Part shown: in pieces, positions 54,519 through 62,773 of the stretch
How positions within the stretch are numbered: position 1 is the first letter of the stretch
How the letters are laid out: each line of letters begins with the position of its first letter
DNA from: a bacterium
Lineage (GTDB): Bacteria > Verrucomicrobiota > Verrucomicrobiia > Limisphaerales > J093
NCBI GenBank assembly: GCA_021780105.1
Contig: JAJXZJ010000023.1
Coordinates: 117,202 to 181,201 of the forward strand
Length of the DNA stretch: 64,000 nt
Reading direction: 5' to 3'
Notes under the pieces: model-generated
The model's input: only the letters and a program-made list of their open reading frames with translations
Told to the model about the DNA's origin: nothing
Database searches by the model: none
Made by a program: the position numbers and the translations under genes

Positions 54519-55544
54519 ATGAAGGCCATTTCGCTGCAACAGCCGGGCGAGTTTGTGATGATGGATGTCCCGGAGCCGCCGCCGCCCGGTCCCGGCGAGG
54601 CCTGCGTGCGCGTCCGCTGCGTCGGCATCTGCGGCACGGATTACAGCGGTTATCTGGGACGGATGCCGCTCTATTCCTACCCGCGCATCCCCGGCCATGA
54701 ACTCGGCGTTGAAGTGATTGCCGTCGGCGAGGGGGTCGCGAACGTCCGCGCCGGCGACCGCTGCGCCGTGGAACCGTATTTGAACTGCGGCGGGTGCATC
54801 GCCTGCCGGCGCGGCGGCAGCAACTGTTGCGCGAGTCTCCAAATCCTGGGGATTCACACCGACGGCGGCCTGCGCCAGGAATTGATTCTCCCGGCGCGCA
54901 AGCTGCATCCCTCGGCCCGCCTCTCGTTTGACCAGCTTGCGCTCGTGGAAACCCTCGGCATCGGGGCGCACGCCGTGGCCCGCGCCAATCCGCAGCCGGG
55001 CGACTTCGTGCTCGTCATCGGCGCCGGCCCCATCGGTCTCTCGGCCATGCTGTCGGCCCAACTGGCCGGCGGGCGGGTGATTGCCCTGGACCTCGACGAA
55101 CAGCGCCTCGCCCGCTGCCGCCGGATGCTGGGCGTGACGGAAACCATCGTGGCCACCGGCATCGCGGCCAACCTGCGCGCGTTGGAGGAGATCACCCAAG
55201 GTGAGCTGGTCGCCGTGGTCATTGACGCCACCGGCAACCACAAGAGCATGGCCCATGCGCTCAAGGCGGTGGCGCCCACCGGCAAGCTGGTGTTCCTCGG
55301 CATTTCACCCGACGCCGTCGCGCTGGACAGCCTGTTGCTCCACCGGCGCGAGGTCACCGTCCTGCCCTGCCGCAACTCGCTGCCCACCGACTTCACGCGC
55401 ATCATCCGGCAGATTGAAAACGGCTGCGTGGACACCAAACCGTGGATCACCCACGAAGCCAGCCTGGACAAATTGATCGCCGAATTCCCCAAATGGCTGA
55501 AGCCGGAGACCGGTGTCATCAAGGCGATGGTTCACCTCCCATGA
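54519..55544 (+). CDS. Zinc-dependent MDR alcohol/polyol dehydrogenase
   Basis: The 341-residue protein is a medium-chain dehydrogenase with both zinc sites. Catalytic zinc ligands are Cys38 (VGICGTD), His60 and Glu61 (PGHELG); the structural zinc has Cys90, Cys93, Cys96 and Cys104. The Rossmann domain shows [14 protein letters not shown] and [14 protein letters not shown], the acidic residue favouring NAD over NADP. Sequence type is close to galactitol, sorbitol and L-threonine dehydrogenases. Placement after a FucU-type mutarotase suggests oxidation of fucose or a derived sugar, which is inference. It overlaps the pseudopilin gene by 4 nt. Confidence 0.88.
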   Translation: MKAISLQQPGEFVMMDVPEPPPPGPGEACVRVRCVGICGTDYSGYLGRMPLYSYPRIPGHELGVEVIAVGEGVANVRAGDRCAVEPYLNCGGCIACRRGGSNCCASLQILGIHTDGGLRQELILPARKLHPSARLSFDQLALVETLGIGAHAVARANPQPGDFVLVIGAGPIGLSAMLSAQLAGGRVIALDLDEQRLARCRRMLGVTETIVATGIAANLRALEEITQGELVAVVIDATGNHKSMAHALKAVAPTGKLVFLGISPDAVALDSLLLHRREVTVLPCRNSLPTDFTRIIRQIENGCVDTKPWITHEASLDKLIAEFPKWLKPETGVIKAMVHLP

Positions 55545-56344
55545 AATCGCAACCCTCCTCGTCGGCCGCCCGCCGCGGTTTTACGCTGATTGAACTGCTC
55601 GTGGTGATCGCGATCATCGCGATTCTCGCGGGCTTGCTTCTCCCGGCGCTGGCCCGCGCGAAGGCCCACGCGCAGGCGATCGCCTGCCAGAACAACCTTC
55701 GCCAGCTCTCGCTCGGCTGGCAGCTTTACGCCAGCGACAACAGCGACGCCCTCGTCAACAACTACGGCATTGACCAGTCCCGCACCACGCAGGCGAGCTG
55801 GGTGAACAACATCGAGGACTGGGGCATCAGCGAAGGCAACACCAACCCCGTGCAGATCACCGACGGCAAGCTCGCGTCCTACGTCGGCAACGCGATCGCC
55901 ACCTACAAATGCCCAGCGGACCACTCCGTCGCCGCCAACGGTCCGCGTCTGCGCAGCATGTCGCTTAACTCGCTGGTCGGCGACCCCGGCGTGCTGACGA
56001 ACAAGTTCAATCCCGCCTACGTTCAATTCTTCAAATCGGGCGACATCCCCAACCCGGCCGGCATCTTCGTCTTCCTGGACGAGCATCCGGACACGATCAA
56101 CGACGGTTTCTTCATGAACCGCCTGGACCAGCCGCAGTGGGGCAACGTCCCAGCCTCCTACCACAACGGGGCGGCCAACCTTTCGTTTGCCGACGGCCAC
56201 ATGGAACTGCACCGCTGGCAGGTCACCGGCCCGACCGGCACCACGCGCCCGCCGGTGCAGGATGCCGTCGCCAACGGCTTTGCGGCGCAACCGCCGACCG
56301 ATTACGACTGGCTCAAGGAACGCTCCAGCGTCCGCAAACCGTGA
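55541..56344 (+). CDS. Prepilin-like protein with H-X9-DG motif
   Basis: The 267-residue protein has a type IV prepilin leader, [20 protein letters not shown], cleaved after the Gly before FTLIE, and a hydrophobic helix. The soluble part has short conserved phrases of the DUF1559-like pseudopilin group abundant in Planctomycetes and Verrucomicrobia: [19 protein letters not shown] and YKCPAD. Near the C-terminus [12 protein letters not shown] fits H-X9-DG. It would be exported by the type II/IV machinery, such as the pil operon at 44.4-51.5 kb. Its ATG overlaps the dehydrogenase stop. Confidence 0.9.
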   Translation: MKSQPSSSAARRGFTLIELLVVIAIIAILAGLLLPALARAKAHAQAIACQNNLRQLSLGWQLYASDNSDALVNNYGIDQSRTTQASWVNNIEDWGISEGNTNPVQITDGKLASYVGNAIATYKCPADHSVAANGPRLRSMSLNSLVGDPGVLTNKFNPAYVQFFKSGDIPNPAGIFVFLDEHPDTINDGFFMNRLDQPQWGNVPASYHNGAANLSFADGHMELHRWQVTGPTGTTRPPVQDAVANGFAAQPPTDYDWLKERSSVRKP

Positions 56345-56369
56345 TGGCCGGCCGGCGCCGCATTTCGCT

Positions 56370-56397
56370 TTGGCCCCGGCGGCGGCCACGCTAAAGT
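56370..56397 (+). promoter_or_regulatory. Leaderless-type queE promoter
   Basis: TTGGCC (56370-56375), 16 nt, TAAAGT (56392-56397), then 6 nt to the ATG at 56404, the same geometry as at the MFS gene. Confidence 0.55.
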
Positions 56398-56403
56398 GCG
56401 GCG

Positions 56404-57147
56404 ATGTCGGGCGCGCTGGTCGTCAACGAAATTTTCCTGAGCCTGCAAGGTGAAAGCACCTTTGCCGGCCTGCCGTGCGTCTTCGTCCGCCTCACTGCCT
56501 GCAACCTCCGCTGCTCGTATTGCGACACCGCCTACGCCTTCACCGAAGGCCGGAAAATGGCGCTCGGCGAGATTATCACGGAAGTTGGGCGGCTTGCCGG
56601 GCCGTTCAAAAAATCTCCGCCGCCAGCACCCGGAACCGTCCTGCCGCTGGTCGAGTTGACCGGCGGCGAGCCGTTGCTCCAGACAAACTCCCGGCCGCTG
56701 CTGCGCGAGCTGTGCAACGGCGGGTTCACCGTCCTGCTGGAAACCAGCGGCGCCCTCGACATCGCATCCGTCGATCCGCGCGTCCGCCGCATCGTGGATG
56801 TGAAATGCCCGGCCAGCGGTGAGAGTGAACGCAATCGCTGGGAAAATCTCCCGCACCTCCGGGCGGCCGACGAGGTCAAATTCGTCATCGCCACGGCCGA
56901 GGATTACGCGTGGGCGAAAGACGTTCTCGCGCAACACCGGCTTGCCGCTGTCTGTCCGGTGCTCTTTTCCTGGGCCATGCCGTTGGAATCCGCCCAGCGC
57001 GACCCGTCGCTCAAATCCATCCCGCGGGGGCAGACGCCGATTTCCCGCCAGCAACTCGCCGAGCGCATCCTCGCCGATGCCCTGCCGGTCCGCTTCCAGT
57101 TGCAGATGCACAAATACATCTGGCCGCCGGACCAGCGCGGCGTATAG
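56404..57147 (+). CDS. queE: 7-carboxy-7-deazaguanine synthase
   Basis: This radical SAM enzyme makes 7-carboxy-7-deazaguanine in the pathway to queuosine and related bases. The 247 residues start with VVNEIFLSLQGESTFAGLPC, typical of QueE, and the 4Fe-4S motif CNLRCSYC has Cys33, Cys37 and Cys40. ELTGGEPLLQ is the SAM-binding GGE motif. The C-terminal FQLQMHKYIWPP matches the family end. Other queuosine genes (queC, queD, queF) are not in the window. An aminotransferase gene follows after 16 nt. Confidence 0.95.
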   Translation: MSGALVVNEIFLSLQGESTFAGLPCVFVRLTACNLRCSYCDTAYAFTEGRKMALGEIITEVGRLAGPFKKSPPPAPGTVLPLVELTGGEPLLQTNSRPLLRELCNGGFTVLLETSGALDIASVDPRVRRIVDVKCPASGESERNRWENLPHLRAADEVKFVIATAEDYAWAKDVLAQHRLAAVCPVLFSWAMPLESAQRDPSLKSIPRGQTPISRQQLAERILADALPVRFQLQMHKYIWPPDQRGV

Positions 57148-57163
57148 CGCCGGACCGCCAGCC

Positions 57164-58498
57164 ATGAACACCCGGCAAACGCTCGCCCGGCTCCGCGCCT
57201 ACGAATCGCGGAACGTGACGTTCATGGGACCGGACGGCTCGTGGCCCATCGTCTGGGAACGCGCCCGCGGCACGCACGTTTGGGACGCTGACGGCCGCCG
57301 GTATCTCGATCTCACGGCCGCCTTCGGCGTCGCTGCCGCCGGTCATGCGAACCCGCGCGTCGTTCGCGCCGGCCAACGCCAAATGGCCCGGTTGCTCCAC
57401 GCGATGGGTGACGTGCATCCGCACGCGCTCAAGGCCAAGCTTTCCCGCGAGCTCAGCCGGCTGACCTTCGAGCGCTGGCACCGGCTGAATTTCCAATTTC
57501 AAATTCCAAATTTCAAATCCACCCGCGGCAAAACCATCTTCGGCAACTCCGGTTTCGAGGCCGTGGAAGCCGCGTTGAAAACCGCCCTGCTCGCCACCGG
57601 CCGGCCTGGCGTCATCGCCTTCGACAGCGCGTATCACGGCCTCGGCTACGGCGCGCTCAACGCCACGCATCGTGAATTCTTCCGCTCGCCGTTCCGTCGC
57701 CAGCTCCGTGAGTTCGCGGAGTTCGCGCCGTTTCCGCTCACCGAGGCCGGCCTGCCGCGCGTGGAAACGATCGTCCGACGCCTGCTGGCCGCCAAGCGCG
57801 TCGGCGCCGTGCTCGTCGAACCCATCCAGGCGCGCGGCGGCATCCGCGTGCCGCCGGCCGGATTTCTACCGCTGCTCCGCCGGCTCTGCGACGAACGTGG
57901 CGCGTTGCTGATCGCCGACGAGATTTACACCGGCTTCGGCCGCACGGGAAAATGGTTTGCGTGCGAGCATACGCAAACGGCGCCGGACCTCATCTGCCTC
58001 GGCAAGGCGTTGACCGGCGGCTTCCCGCTGTCCGCCTGCGTCGGCCGCGCGGACCTCATGGACGCCGCGTGGCCCGCCTCGGCAGGCGAGGCGCTGCACA
58101 CGAGCACCTTCCTCGGCCATCCGGTGGGCTGCGCGATGGCGCTGGCGCAAATTGCCGAACTCAAACGGCTGCGGTTGATCCAACGCAGCGCGCGGCTCGG
58201 CGAATTTCTGCTGCACAAACTGGTAACAGTTCACGCTGCGCAACCCGCGCTTCGTTGTTCCACGCGCGGCGTCGGACTGATGGCCGGCGTCGAGCTTCGC
58301 CGGACGGACGGTTCGCCGGCCACGGCCGAAGCGTTGGCCGCAGTCAAGGAGCTGCTCCGGCGCGGTTTCATCTTTCTGCCGGAAGGCGCGGACGCGAACG
58401 TGATCGGCTTCACGCCGCCGTTGACGATCACGGCGGCCCAACTGCGCCGCGCCGTGGCAGCCTTGCGTGAGGTTTTGGCCAAACCGGACGTGTCATGA
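57164..58498 (+). CDS. Class III aminotransferase (PLP-dependent)
   Basis: The 444-residue protein is a fold-type I, class III aminotransferase. The PLP lysine is Lys281 in CLGKALTGGFPLSA; the ring-nitrogen Asp252 lies in LLIADEIYTGFGRTG; the phosphate-binding turn is FGNSGFEAVEAALK. It moves an amino group, likely from or to an omega position (ornithine, 4-aminobutyrate or similar), but the substrate is not decidable. Residues about 109-119 (NFQFQIPNFKS) look inserted and are encoded by an AT-rich, repeat-like stretch. The stop overlaps the rsmA start by 4 nt. Confidence 0.88.
   Translation: MNTRQTLARLRAYESRNVTFMGPDGSWPIVWERARGTHVWDADGRRYLDLTAAFGVAAAGHANPRVVRAGQRQMARLLHAMGDVHPHALKAKLSRELSRLTFERWHRLNFQFQIPNFKSTRGKTIFGNSGFEAVEAALKTALLATGRPGVIAFDSAYHGLGYGALNATHREFFRSPFRRQLREFAEFAPFPLTEAGLPRVETIVRRLLAAKRVGAVLVEPIQARGGIRVPPAGFLPLLRRLCDERGALLIADEIYTGFGRTGKWFACEHTQTAPDLICLGKALTGGFPLSACVGRADLMDAAWPASAGEALHTSTFLGHPVGCAMALAQIAELKRLRLIQRSARLGEFLLHKLVTVHAAQPALRCSTRGVGLMAGVELRRTDGSPATAEALAAVKELLRRGFIFLPEGADANVIGFTPPLTITAAQLRRAVAALREVLAKPDVS
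57486..57520. repeat. AT-rich low-complexity insertion inside the aminotransferase gene
   Basis: This 35-base stretch repeats AATTTC/AATTCC-like units (TTCCAATTTCAAATTCCAAA from 57492) in a gene otherwise about two-thirds GC. It is in frame and encodes FQFQIPNFKS just before a conserved PLP-binding loop. It looks like a small interspersed element accepted as coding sequence; no second copy was found in the window. Confidence 0.5.
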
Positions 58499-59331
58499 CA
58501 CTTTCCGAAATCCGGCAAATCCTGAACGAACGCGACATTTTGTTGACCAAGTCGCTCGGCCAGAATTTTCTCCACGACGGCAACCAGGTCCGCCGCATCA
58601 TCGCCGCGGCGGAATTGCGGCCCGACGACCGCGTGCTCGAAGTCGGCCCTGGTCTCGGTCCGCTGACGGAATTGTTGCTCGACCAGGCCGGCGAGGTGCT
58701 GGCGATCGAAAAAGACCGCCGGCTGGTCGAGGTGTTGCGCGAGCGGCTCGGCGCGAATTCAAAACTGTGCCTCGTGCAGGCCGACGCGCTCGAATATCTT
58801 CGCACCACGCCGCACGATTGGACCGGCTGGAAGCTGGTCGCCAACCTGCCCTACTCCATCACCTCGCCGCTGCTGGTGGAACTGGCCCTGGCCCGCGGCG
58901 CGCCGAGCCGGCTGGTGTTCACCGTGCAGATGGAAGCCGCGCAACGGCTGCTGGCGGAAGCCGGCAGCGGGGATTACGGCGTGTTGACGCTGCTGGTCCG
59001 CTTGCGCTACGAACCGCGCGGCTGGTTCAAGATCACGCCGGATTGTTTCTTTCCGCCGCCGGACGTGGCCTCCGCCTGCGTGCGGCTCGACCTTCGGCCG
59101 GCGGAGTTACTGTCCGACGCGGAGCGCGGCGTGTTCACGCGGCTGGTGAAAAAGGCGTTCTCCGAGCGCCGCAAAATGATGTTCAAACTGCTCAAGCAGG
59201 AATGGCCGGAAGCAAAGCTGGCGGTGGCGTTCACCGAAATTGGACTGTCGCCGCAGGTCCGCGCCGAGGCGGTCTCGCTGGAGCATTTTGTTCAACTAAC
59301 CAGATTGATCCGCACTTTTTCCAATCCATGA
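58495..59331 (+). CDS. rsmA: 16S rRNA dimethyladenosine transferase
   Basis: RsmA (KsgA) dimethylates two adjacent adenines near the 3' end of 16S rRNA as a late step of small-subunit assembly. The 278 residues show KSLGQNFLHDGN at the start, SAM motif VLEVGPGLGPLTELLL, LAIEKDRRLVEVL, the catalytic NLPYSITSPLL (NLPY), and a C-terminal helical domain (FSERRKMMFKLL). The ATG overlaps the upstream stop (ATGA) and the TGA overlaps the next ATG, so it sits in a coupled operon. Confidence 0.96.
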   Translation: MTLSEIRQILNERDILLTKSLGQNFLHDGNQVRRIIAAAELRPDDRVLEVGPGLGPLTELLLDQAGEVLAIEKDRRLVEVLRERLGANSKLCLVQADALEYLRTTPHDWTGWKLVANLPYSITSPLLVELALARGAPSRLVFTVQMEAAQRLLAEAGSGDYGVLTLLVRLRYEPRGWFKITPDCFFPPPDVASACVRLDLRPAELLSDAERGVFTRLVKKAFSERRKMMFKLLKQEWPEAKLAVAFTEIGLSPQVRAEAVSLEHFVQLTRLIRTFSNP

Positions 59332-59855
59332 CCGAAGAACTCTTTGATGTCGTCAACGACCGTGACGAGGTTGTCGGCCGCGAGCGCCGCTGCGAAGTTC
59401 ACCGGCACGGTTTGAAACACCGCGCCGTGCATGTCCTGATTTTCAACTGCCGCGGCGAGTTGTTTCTCCAGAAGCGCTCGATGAAGAAGGACAATTTCCC
59501 TGGCGTATGGGATTCCTCGGCCTCCGGCCACCTCGCGCCCGGCGAAAGCTACGACGAGGCCGTGATGCGCGAAACGGAGGAAGAACTGGGAGTGAAACTT
59601 GCCGAGATGCCCCGACGGCTGTTCAAGATCGCCGCCTGCCCGGAAACCGGCGAGGAATTCGTCTGGGTTTACCGCGCCGACGCCGAGGGACCGTTCACGC
59701 TGCACCCGGACGAAATTGAAACCGGGGGCTGGTTCTTGCCCGCGCGAATCACCGCCTGGCTTGCGGAGAGACCGCAAGATTTTGCCGGCTCCGTGCCCTT
59801 GATCTGGCGACATTTTCTTGCGCTGCCGGCCGGCACATTTGCCGCCCACGACTGA
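59328..59855 (+). CDS. Nudix hydrolase, YfcD-like
   Basis: The 175-residue protein begins MTEELFDVVNDRDEVVG, as in the YfcD/IDI-like Nudix group, and has a full Nudix box GHLAPGE to RETEEELG at about 67-89 with the metal-binding glutamates in place. RHRAVHVLIFN-like sequence and FLQKRS precede it. It hydrolyses a diphosphate-linked nucleoside or isoprenoid-like substrate; which one is unknown. The ATG overlaps the rsmA stop by 4 nt. Confidence 0.9.
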   Translation: MTEELFDVVNDRDEVVGRERRCEVHRHGLKHRAVHVLIFNCRGELFLQKRSMKKDNFPGVWDSSASGHLAPGESYDEAVMRETEEELGVKLAEMPRRLFKIAACPETGEEFVWVYRADAEGPFTLHPDEIETGGWFLPARITAWLAERPQDFAGSVPLIWRHFLALPAGTFAAHD

Positions 59856-59856
59856 C

Positions 59857-60123
59857 ATGCCCTTGCTCGCGAACCAAACCAAACACCGGCTGCGCGGCCT
59901 GGCCGCTGGCGTGCTGTTCGTGGCCGGCGTGGTCATCGCGGTTCAAGGCTTCCGCGCGTTGCCCGATCCCGAACTCGCCGCGGTTTCGCCACCGGTGGCC
60001 AGGGCGCAGCGCGACGCGCGCGAACAAGTCGCTGCCGGCGCCGCCGCGAGCCTGGCCGGCTTGGCATTGCTGTGGATGCTCCGTCGGATGCGGCATCACG
60101 AAACGGACGCCGCCAGTTCTTGA
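59857..60123 (+). CDS. Small two-helix membrane protein
   Basis: The 88-residue product has two hydrophobic segments (LAAGVLFVAGVVIAVQGF, about 15-32, and AAGAAASLAGLALLWML, about 61-77) flanked by basic residues. It is not recognised. It begins 1 nt after the Nudix stop codon, so it is probably translated from the same transcript; this and the charge pattern support a real gene. Confidence 0.5.
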   Translation: MPLLANQTKHRLRGLAAGVLFVAGVVIAVQGFRALPDPELAAVSPPVARAQRDAREQVAAGAAASLAGLALLWMLRRMRHHETDAASS

Positions 60124-60154
60124 ACCCGCCGCCCGCCTTCGCCAAAACTTCGTC

Positions 60155-60976
60155 GTGGCCATTGCCTCCGTCCAAGCCGTCACCTCGCTCGATCCGCCGG
60201 AACTTGCGCCGTATCGCACGATGCGAATGCAGATGGACCACTGGCGCCAGCGCATCTTTGTGGCCGAGGGCGAAAAGGTCGTCCGCCGCCTGCTGGAAAG
60301 CCGGCTGGACGTCGTTTCCGTGCTCCTGCCAGAAAAGTGGTTTCACGAACTGCGGCCGCTGATCGCGACCCACGCCAGCGCCATCCAGGTTTTCACGGCA
60401 GAAAAGAAGTTGCTGGAGCCGTTGACCGGTTTCTCGATGTATCAAGGTCTGCTGGCCGTGGGCCGGATTCCACCGGCTGTCAGCGTAACCGAGGCGCTGG
60501 CGGCCAGCGCGTCGCCGCGGTTGTTCGCGGCGGTGGACACGCTGTCAAGCGCCGAGAACATCGGCGCGCTCGTGCGGAACGCCGTTGCCTTCGGCGTGCA
60601 GGCGCTGCTCGTCGGCGAGACCAGCAGCCACCCGTATTTGCGTCGGGCGGTGCGCAGTTCGATGGGCTCCGTATTTCACCTGCCGGTGGTGGAAACCTCC
60701 AGCCTCGTCGCGTCACTCAACGAATTGCGCGCCGCCGGGGTCCGCTGCGTGGCGGCGCATCCGCACACCGACGGCCGGACGCTGACGCAGGCGAACCTCA
60801 CTGGCGACGTCTGCATCGTCTTCGGCAGCGAGGGCTACGGGATTTCGCCGCCCGTGCTGGCGGTCTGCGATGACGCCGTCGCCGTCCCGATGCCGCCGAC
60901 GGTGGACTCGCTCAACGTCGCCGCCGCGGCGGCGGTGTTTCTCTACGAGGCAAACCGCCAGCGCGGTGCCGCGTAA
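60155..60976 (+). CDS. SpoU/TrmH-family RNA 2'-O-methyltransferase
   Basis: The 273-residue protein has the SPOUT fold of the TrmH/SpoU group, which methylates ribose 2'-OH in tRNA or rRNA. An N-terminal substrate-binding domain (FVAEGEKVVRRLLES, about 35-50) precedes the three family motifs: ENIGALVRNAVAFGV, CIVFGSEGYGISP and VDSLNVAAAAAVFLYE, which build the SAM-binding knot. It starts at a GTG, 31 nt after the small membrane protein gene. Target RNA is not predictable. Confidence 0.92.
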   Translation: MAIASVQAVTSLDPPELAPYRTMRMQMDHWRQRIFVAEGEKVVRRLLESRLDVVSVLLPEKWFHELRPLIATHASAIQVFTAEKKLLEPLTGFSMYQGLLAVGRIPPAVSVTEALAASASPRLFAAVDTLSSAENIGALVRNAVAFGVQALLVGETSSHPYLRRAVRSSMGSVFHLPVVETSSLVASLNELRAAGVRCVAAHPHTDGRTLTQANLTGDVCIVFGSEGYGISPPVLAVCDDAVAVPMPPTVDSLNVAAAAAVFLYEANRQRGAA

Positions 60977-61022
60977 GCGGATTGCGGTTTCTTCGGCGCG
61001 CGTTTCGTGGTTTGCTCGCGGC

Positions 61023-61793
61023 ATGGAACCGACGCTGCCGCCGTTGACGCCGGGCACGCTCTACCTGGTGGCCACGCCGATCGGCAACCTGGAAGACATC
61101 ACGCTCCGGGCGCTGCGCGTGTTGCGCGAATGCGACGTGGTGGCCGCCGAGGACACCCGCCGCACCGGGCAGTTGCTCACGCATTTCGGCATCGGCAAAC
61201 CGATGCTCAGCTATTTCAAATTCAACGAGGCCCGGCGCAGCGAGGAGATTCTCGAACGGCTGCGGCGTGGCGACAAGGTCGCGCTGGCGACCGACGCGGG
61301 AAGCCCCGGCATCAGCGATCCGGGCGAGCGCGTGGTGCGCGCGGTCGTCGCCGCCGGTCTGCGGGTCGAAGCCGTGCCCGGCGCGTGCGCGCTGGTGGCC
61401 GCGCTCACCGCGAGCGGACTGCCGACGGACGAGTTCCATTTTGCCGGGTTTCTGCCGCACAAGTCCGGTCAGCGACGGAAGAAACTGGAGCAACTTGCCC
61501 GTTTCGGAGGCACGCTGGTGTTGTATGAGTCGCCGTTCCGCGTGGAGCGCCTGCTCGACGAGCTGGCGGCGATCATGCCCGCGCGGCGCGTGGTCCTGGC
61601 GCGCGAGTTGACCAAAAAATTCGAGGAATTTCTGCACGGCACCGCGGCGGAACTGCGGCAGCAAGCCCGGTCGCGCACGCTGAAAGGCGAGTTCGTTGTG
61701 CTGGTCGGTCCGGAGAACACGCCTCCGGCGCTGGCAACCACTGACAACGGCAACGACGATTCAGTTTGCCACGGCAACCGCCACGAAGTATAA
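61023..61793 (+). CDS. rsmI: 16S rRNA (cytidine(1402)-2'-O)-methyltransferase
   Basis: RsmI methylates the ribose of C1402 in 16S rRNA. The 256 residues carry its tetrapyrrole-methylase-fold motifs: GTLYLVATPIGNLEDITLRAL, VVAAEDTRRTGQLL, ALATDAGSPGISDPG, VEAVPGACALVAAL and FAGFLPHKSGQR, LVLYESPFRVER. The C-terminus is short and ends in a polar tail. It follows the SpoU methylase by 46 nt, together with rsmA forming a cluster of RNA-modification genes. Confidence 0.96.
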   Translation: MEPTLPPLTPGTLYLVATPIGNLEDITLRALRVLRECDVVAAEDTRRTGQLLTHFGIGKPMLSYFKFNEARRSEEILERLRRGDKVALATDAGSPGISDPGERVVRAVVAAGLRVEAVPGACALVAALTASGLPTDEFHFAGFLPHKSGQRRKKLEQLARFGGTLVLYESPFRVERLLDELAAIMPARRVVLARELTKKFEEFLHGTAAELRQQARSRTLKGEFVVLVGPENTPPALATTDNGNDDSVCHGNRHEV

Positions 61794-61876
61794 GCTCCGC
61801 CACAGACTGCTCGTGCATGGAAGGCGGCCGCCCCGCTGGAATGCTGGCAGGCTGCCGATATCAACCACGACTCGTT

Positions 61877-62674
61877 ATGAACCAAACGCCTCCTGCGGTT
61901 TCCGGCGACCTTCCGCCTTCACCGGCAATTCCCAAGACCTCGCTCTGGGGGCGGCTGTTCAATGTCATCGCCGCCCCCGGCGACGTGTTCGACGAGGTGA
62001 AGGCCAGTCCACCGTCCAACGCAAACTGGCTGGCGCCGGCGTTGCTGTTCATGGTCGTCGCCTGGCTTGGCTCATGGCTGGTGCTGTCGCAGGATTTCAC
62101 GAAGCAGCAAATCGCGGACATCCAGGAGAAGGCGGTGCAAAAGCAGGTTGAAAAGGGAAAAATCAGCAAGGACCAGGCGGAGGCCATGCGTGCCGGGATG
62201 GAGCGATACGGCCGGATCGGCCAGACGATTGGCGCCGCGGTGGCGCCGCCGTTCATGGCCTTTGCCTCGCCGTTCTGGTTCGGGCTGATCGTCTGGCTGC
62301 TGGGCGCCAAATTATTCAAGGGCCATTTCGACTACATAAAGGGCGTGGAAGCGGCCGGCCTGGTGGGCATGATCGCCATACTGGAATCCGTTTTGCGCAC
62401 ACTGATGATCATGGTGTTTGGCAATGTATTCGCCGGTCCTCATGCCGGCATGATCTTCGGCAGCGGATACGACGCCACGAATCCCATTCACACGCTGCTG
62501 GCGAAGGTGGACCTGATGACGTTTTGGGAACTGGCCGTGCTCTCGCTGGGACTGGCGCGGCTCGCCGGCGTGTCGTTTGGCAAGGCCGTGGCGGCGCTGG
62601 GCGGTTTGTGGGTGTTGTGGACTGCGTTCATCAGCAGCATCGGCTGGTTGATCAAGCTCCTCACCGGCACATAA
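61877..62674 (+). CDS. YIP1-family membrane protein
   Basis: The 265-residue protein has a soluble N-terminus with SLWGRLFNVIAAPGDVFDEVKASP, the phrase that opens bacterial YIP1-domain proteins, then about five membrane helices (WLAPALLFMVVAWLGSWLVL, FMAFASPFWFGLIVWLLGAKL, AGLVGMIAILESVLRTLMI, and two near the end). Between helices 1 and 2 is a charged coiled segment (ADIQEKAVQKQVEKG). Function is unknown; the family often occurs beside efflux genes, and an RND-type adaptor follows here. The ATG at 61877 is chosen by family start. Confidence 0.82.
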   Translation: MNQTPPAVSGDLPPSPAIPKTSLWGRLFNVIAAPGDVFDEVKASPPSNANWLAPALLFMVVAWLGSWLVLSQDFTKQQIADIQEKAVQKQVEKGKISKDQAEAMRAGMERYGRIGQTIGAAVAPPFMAFASPFWFGLIVWLLGAKLFKGHFDYIKGVEAAGLVGMIAILESVLRTLMIMVFGNVFAGPHAGMIFGSGYDATNPIHTLLAKVDLMTFWELAVLSLGLARLAGVSFGKAVAALGGLWVLWTAFISSIGWLIKLLTGT

Positions 62675-62773
62675 ACCGACCGGTGAAGTGCAGCGTCCGC
62701 CGGATCGAAGGCGGCCCAGGTCCAGATCCCGTGAAACAAAACGACGGCAGATGTGTCTTAACAGGAAACTGAC

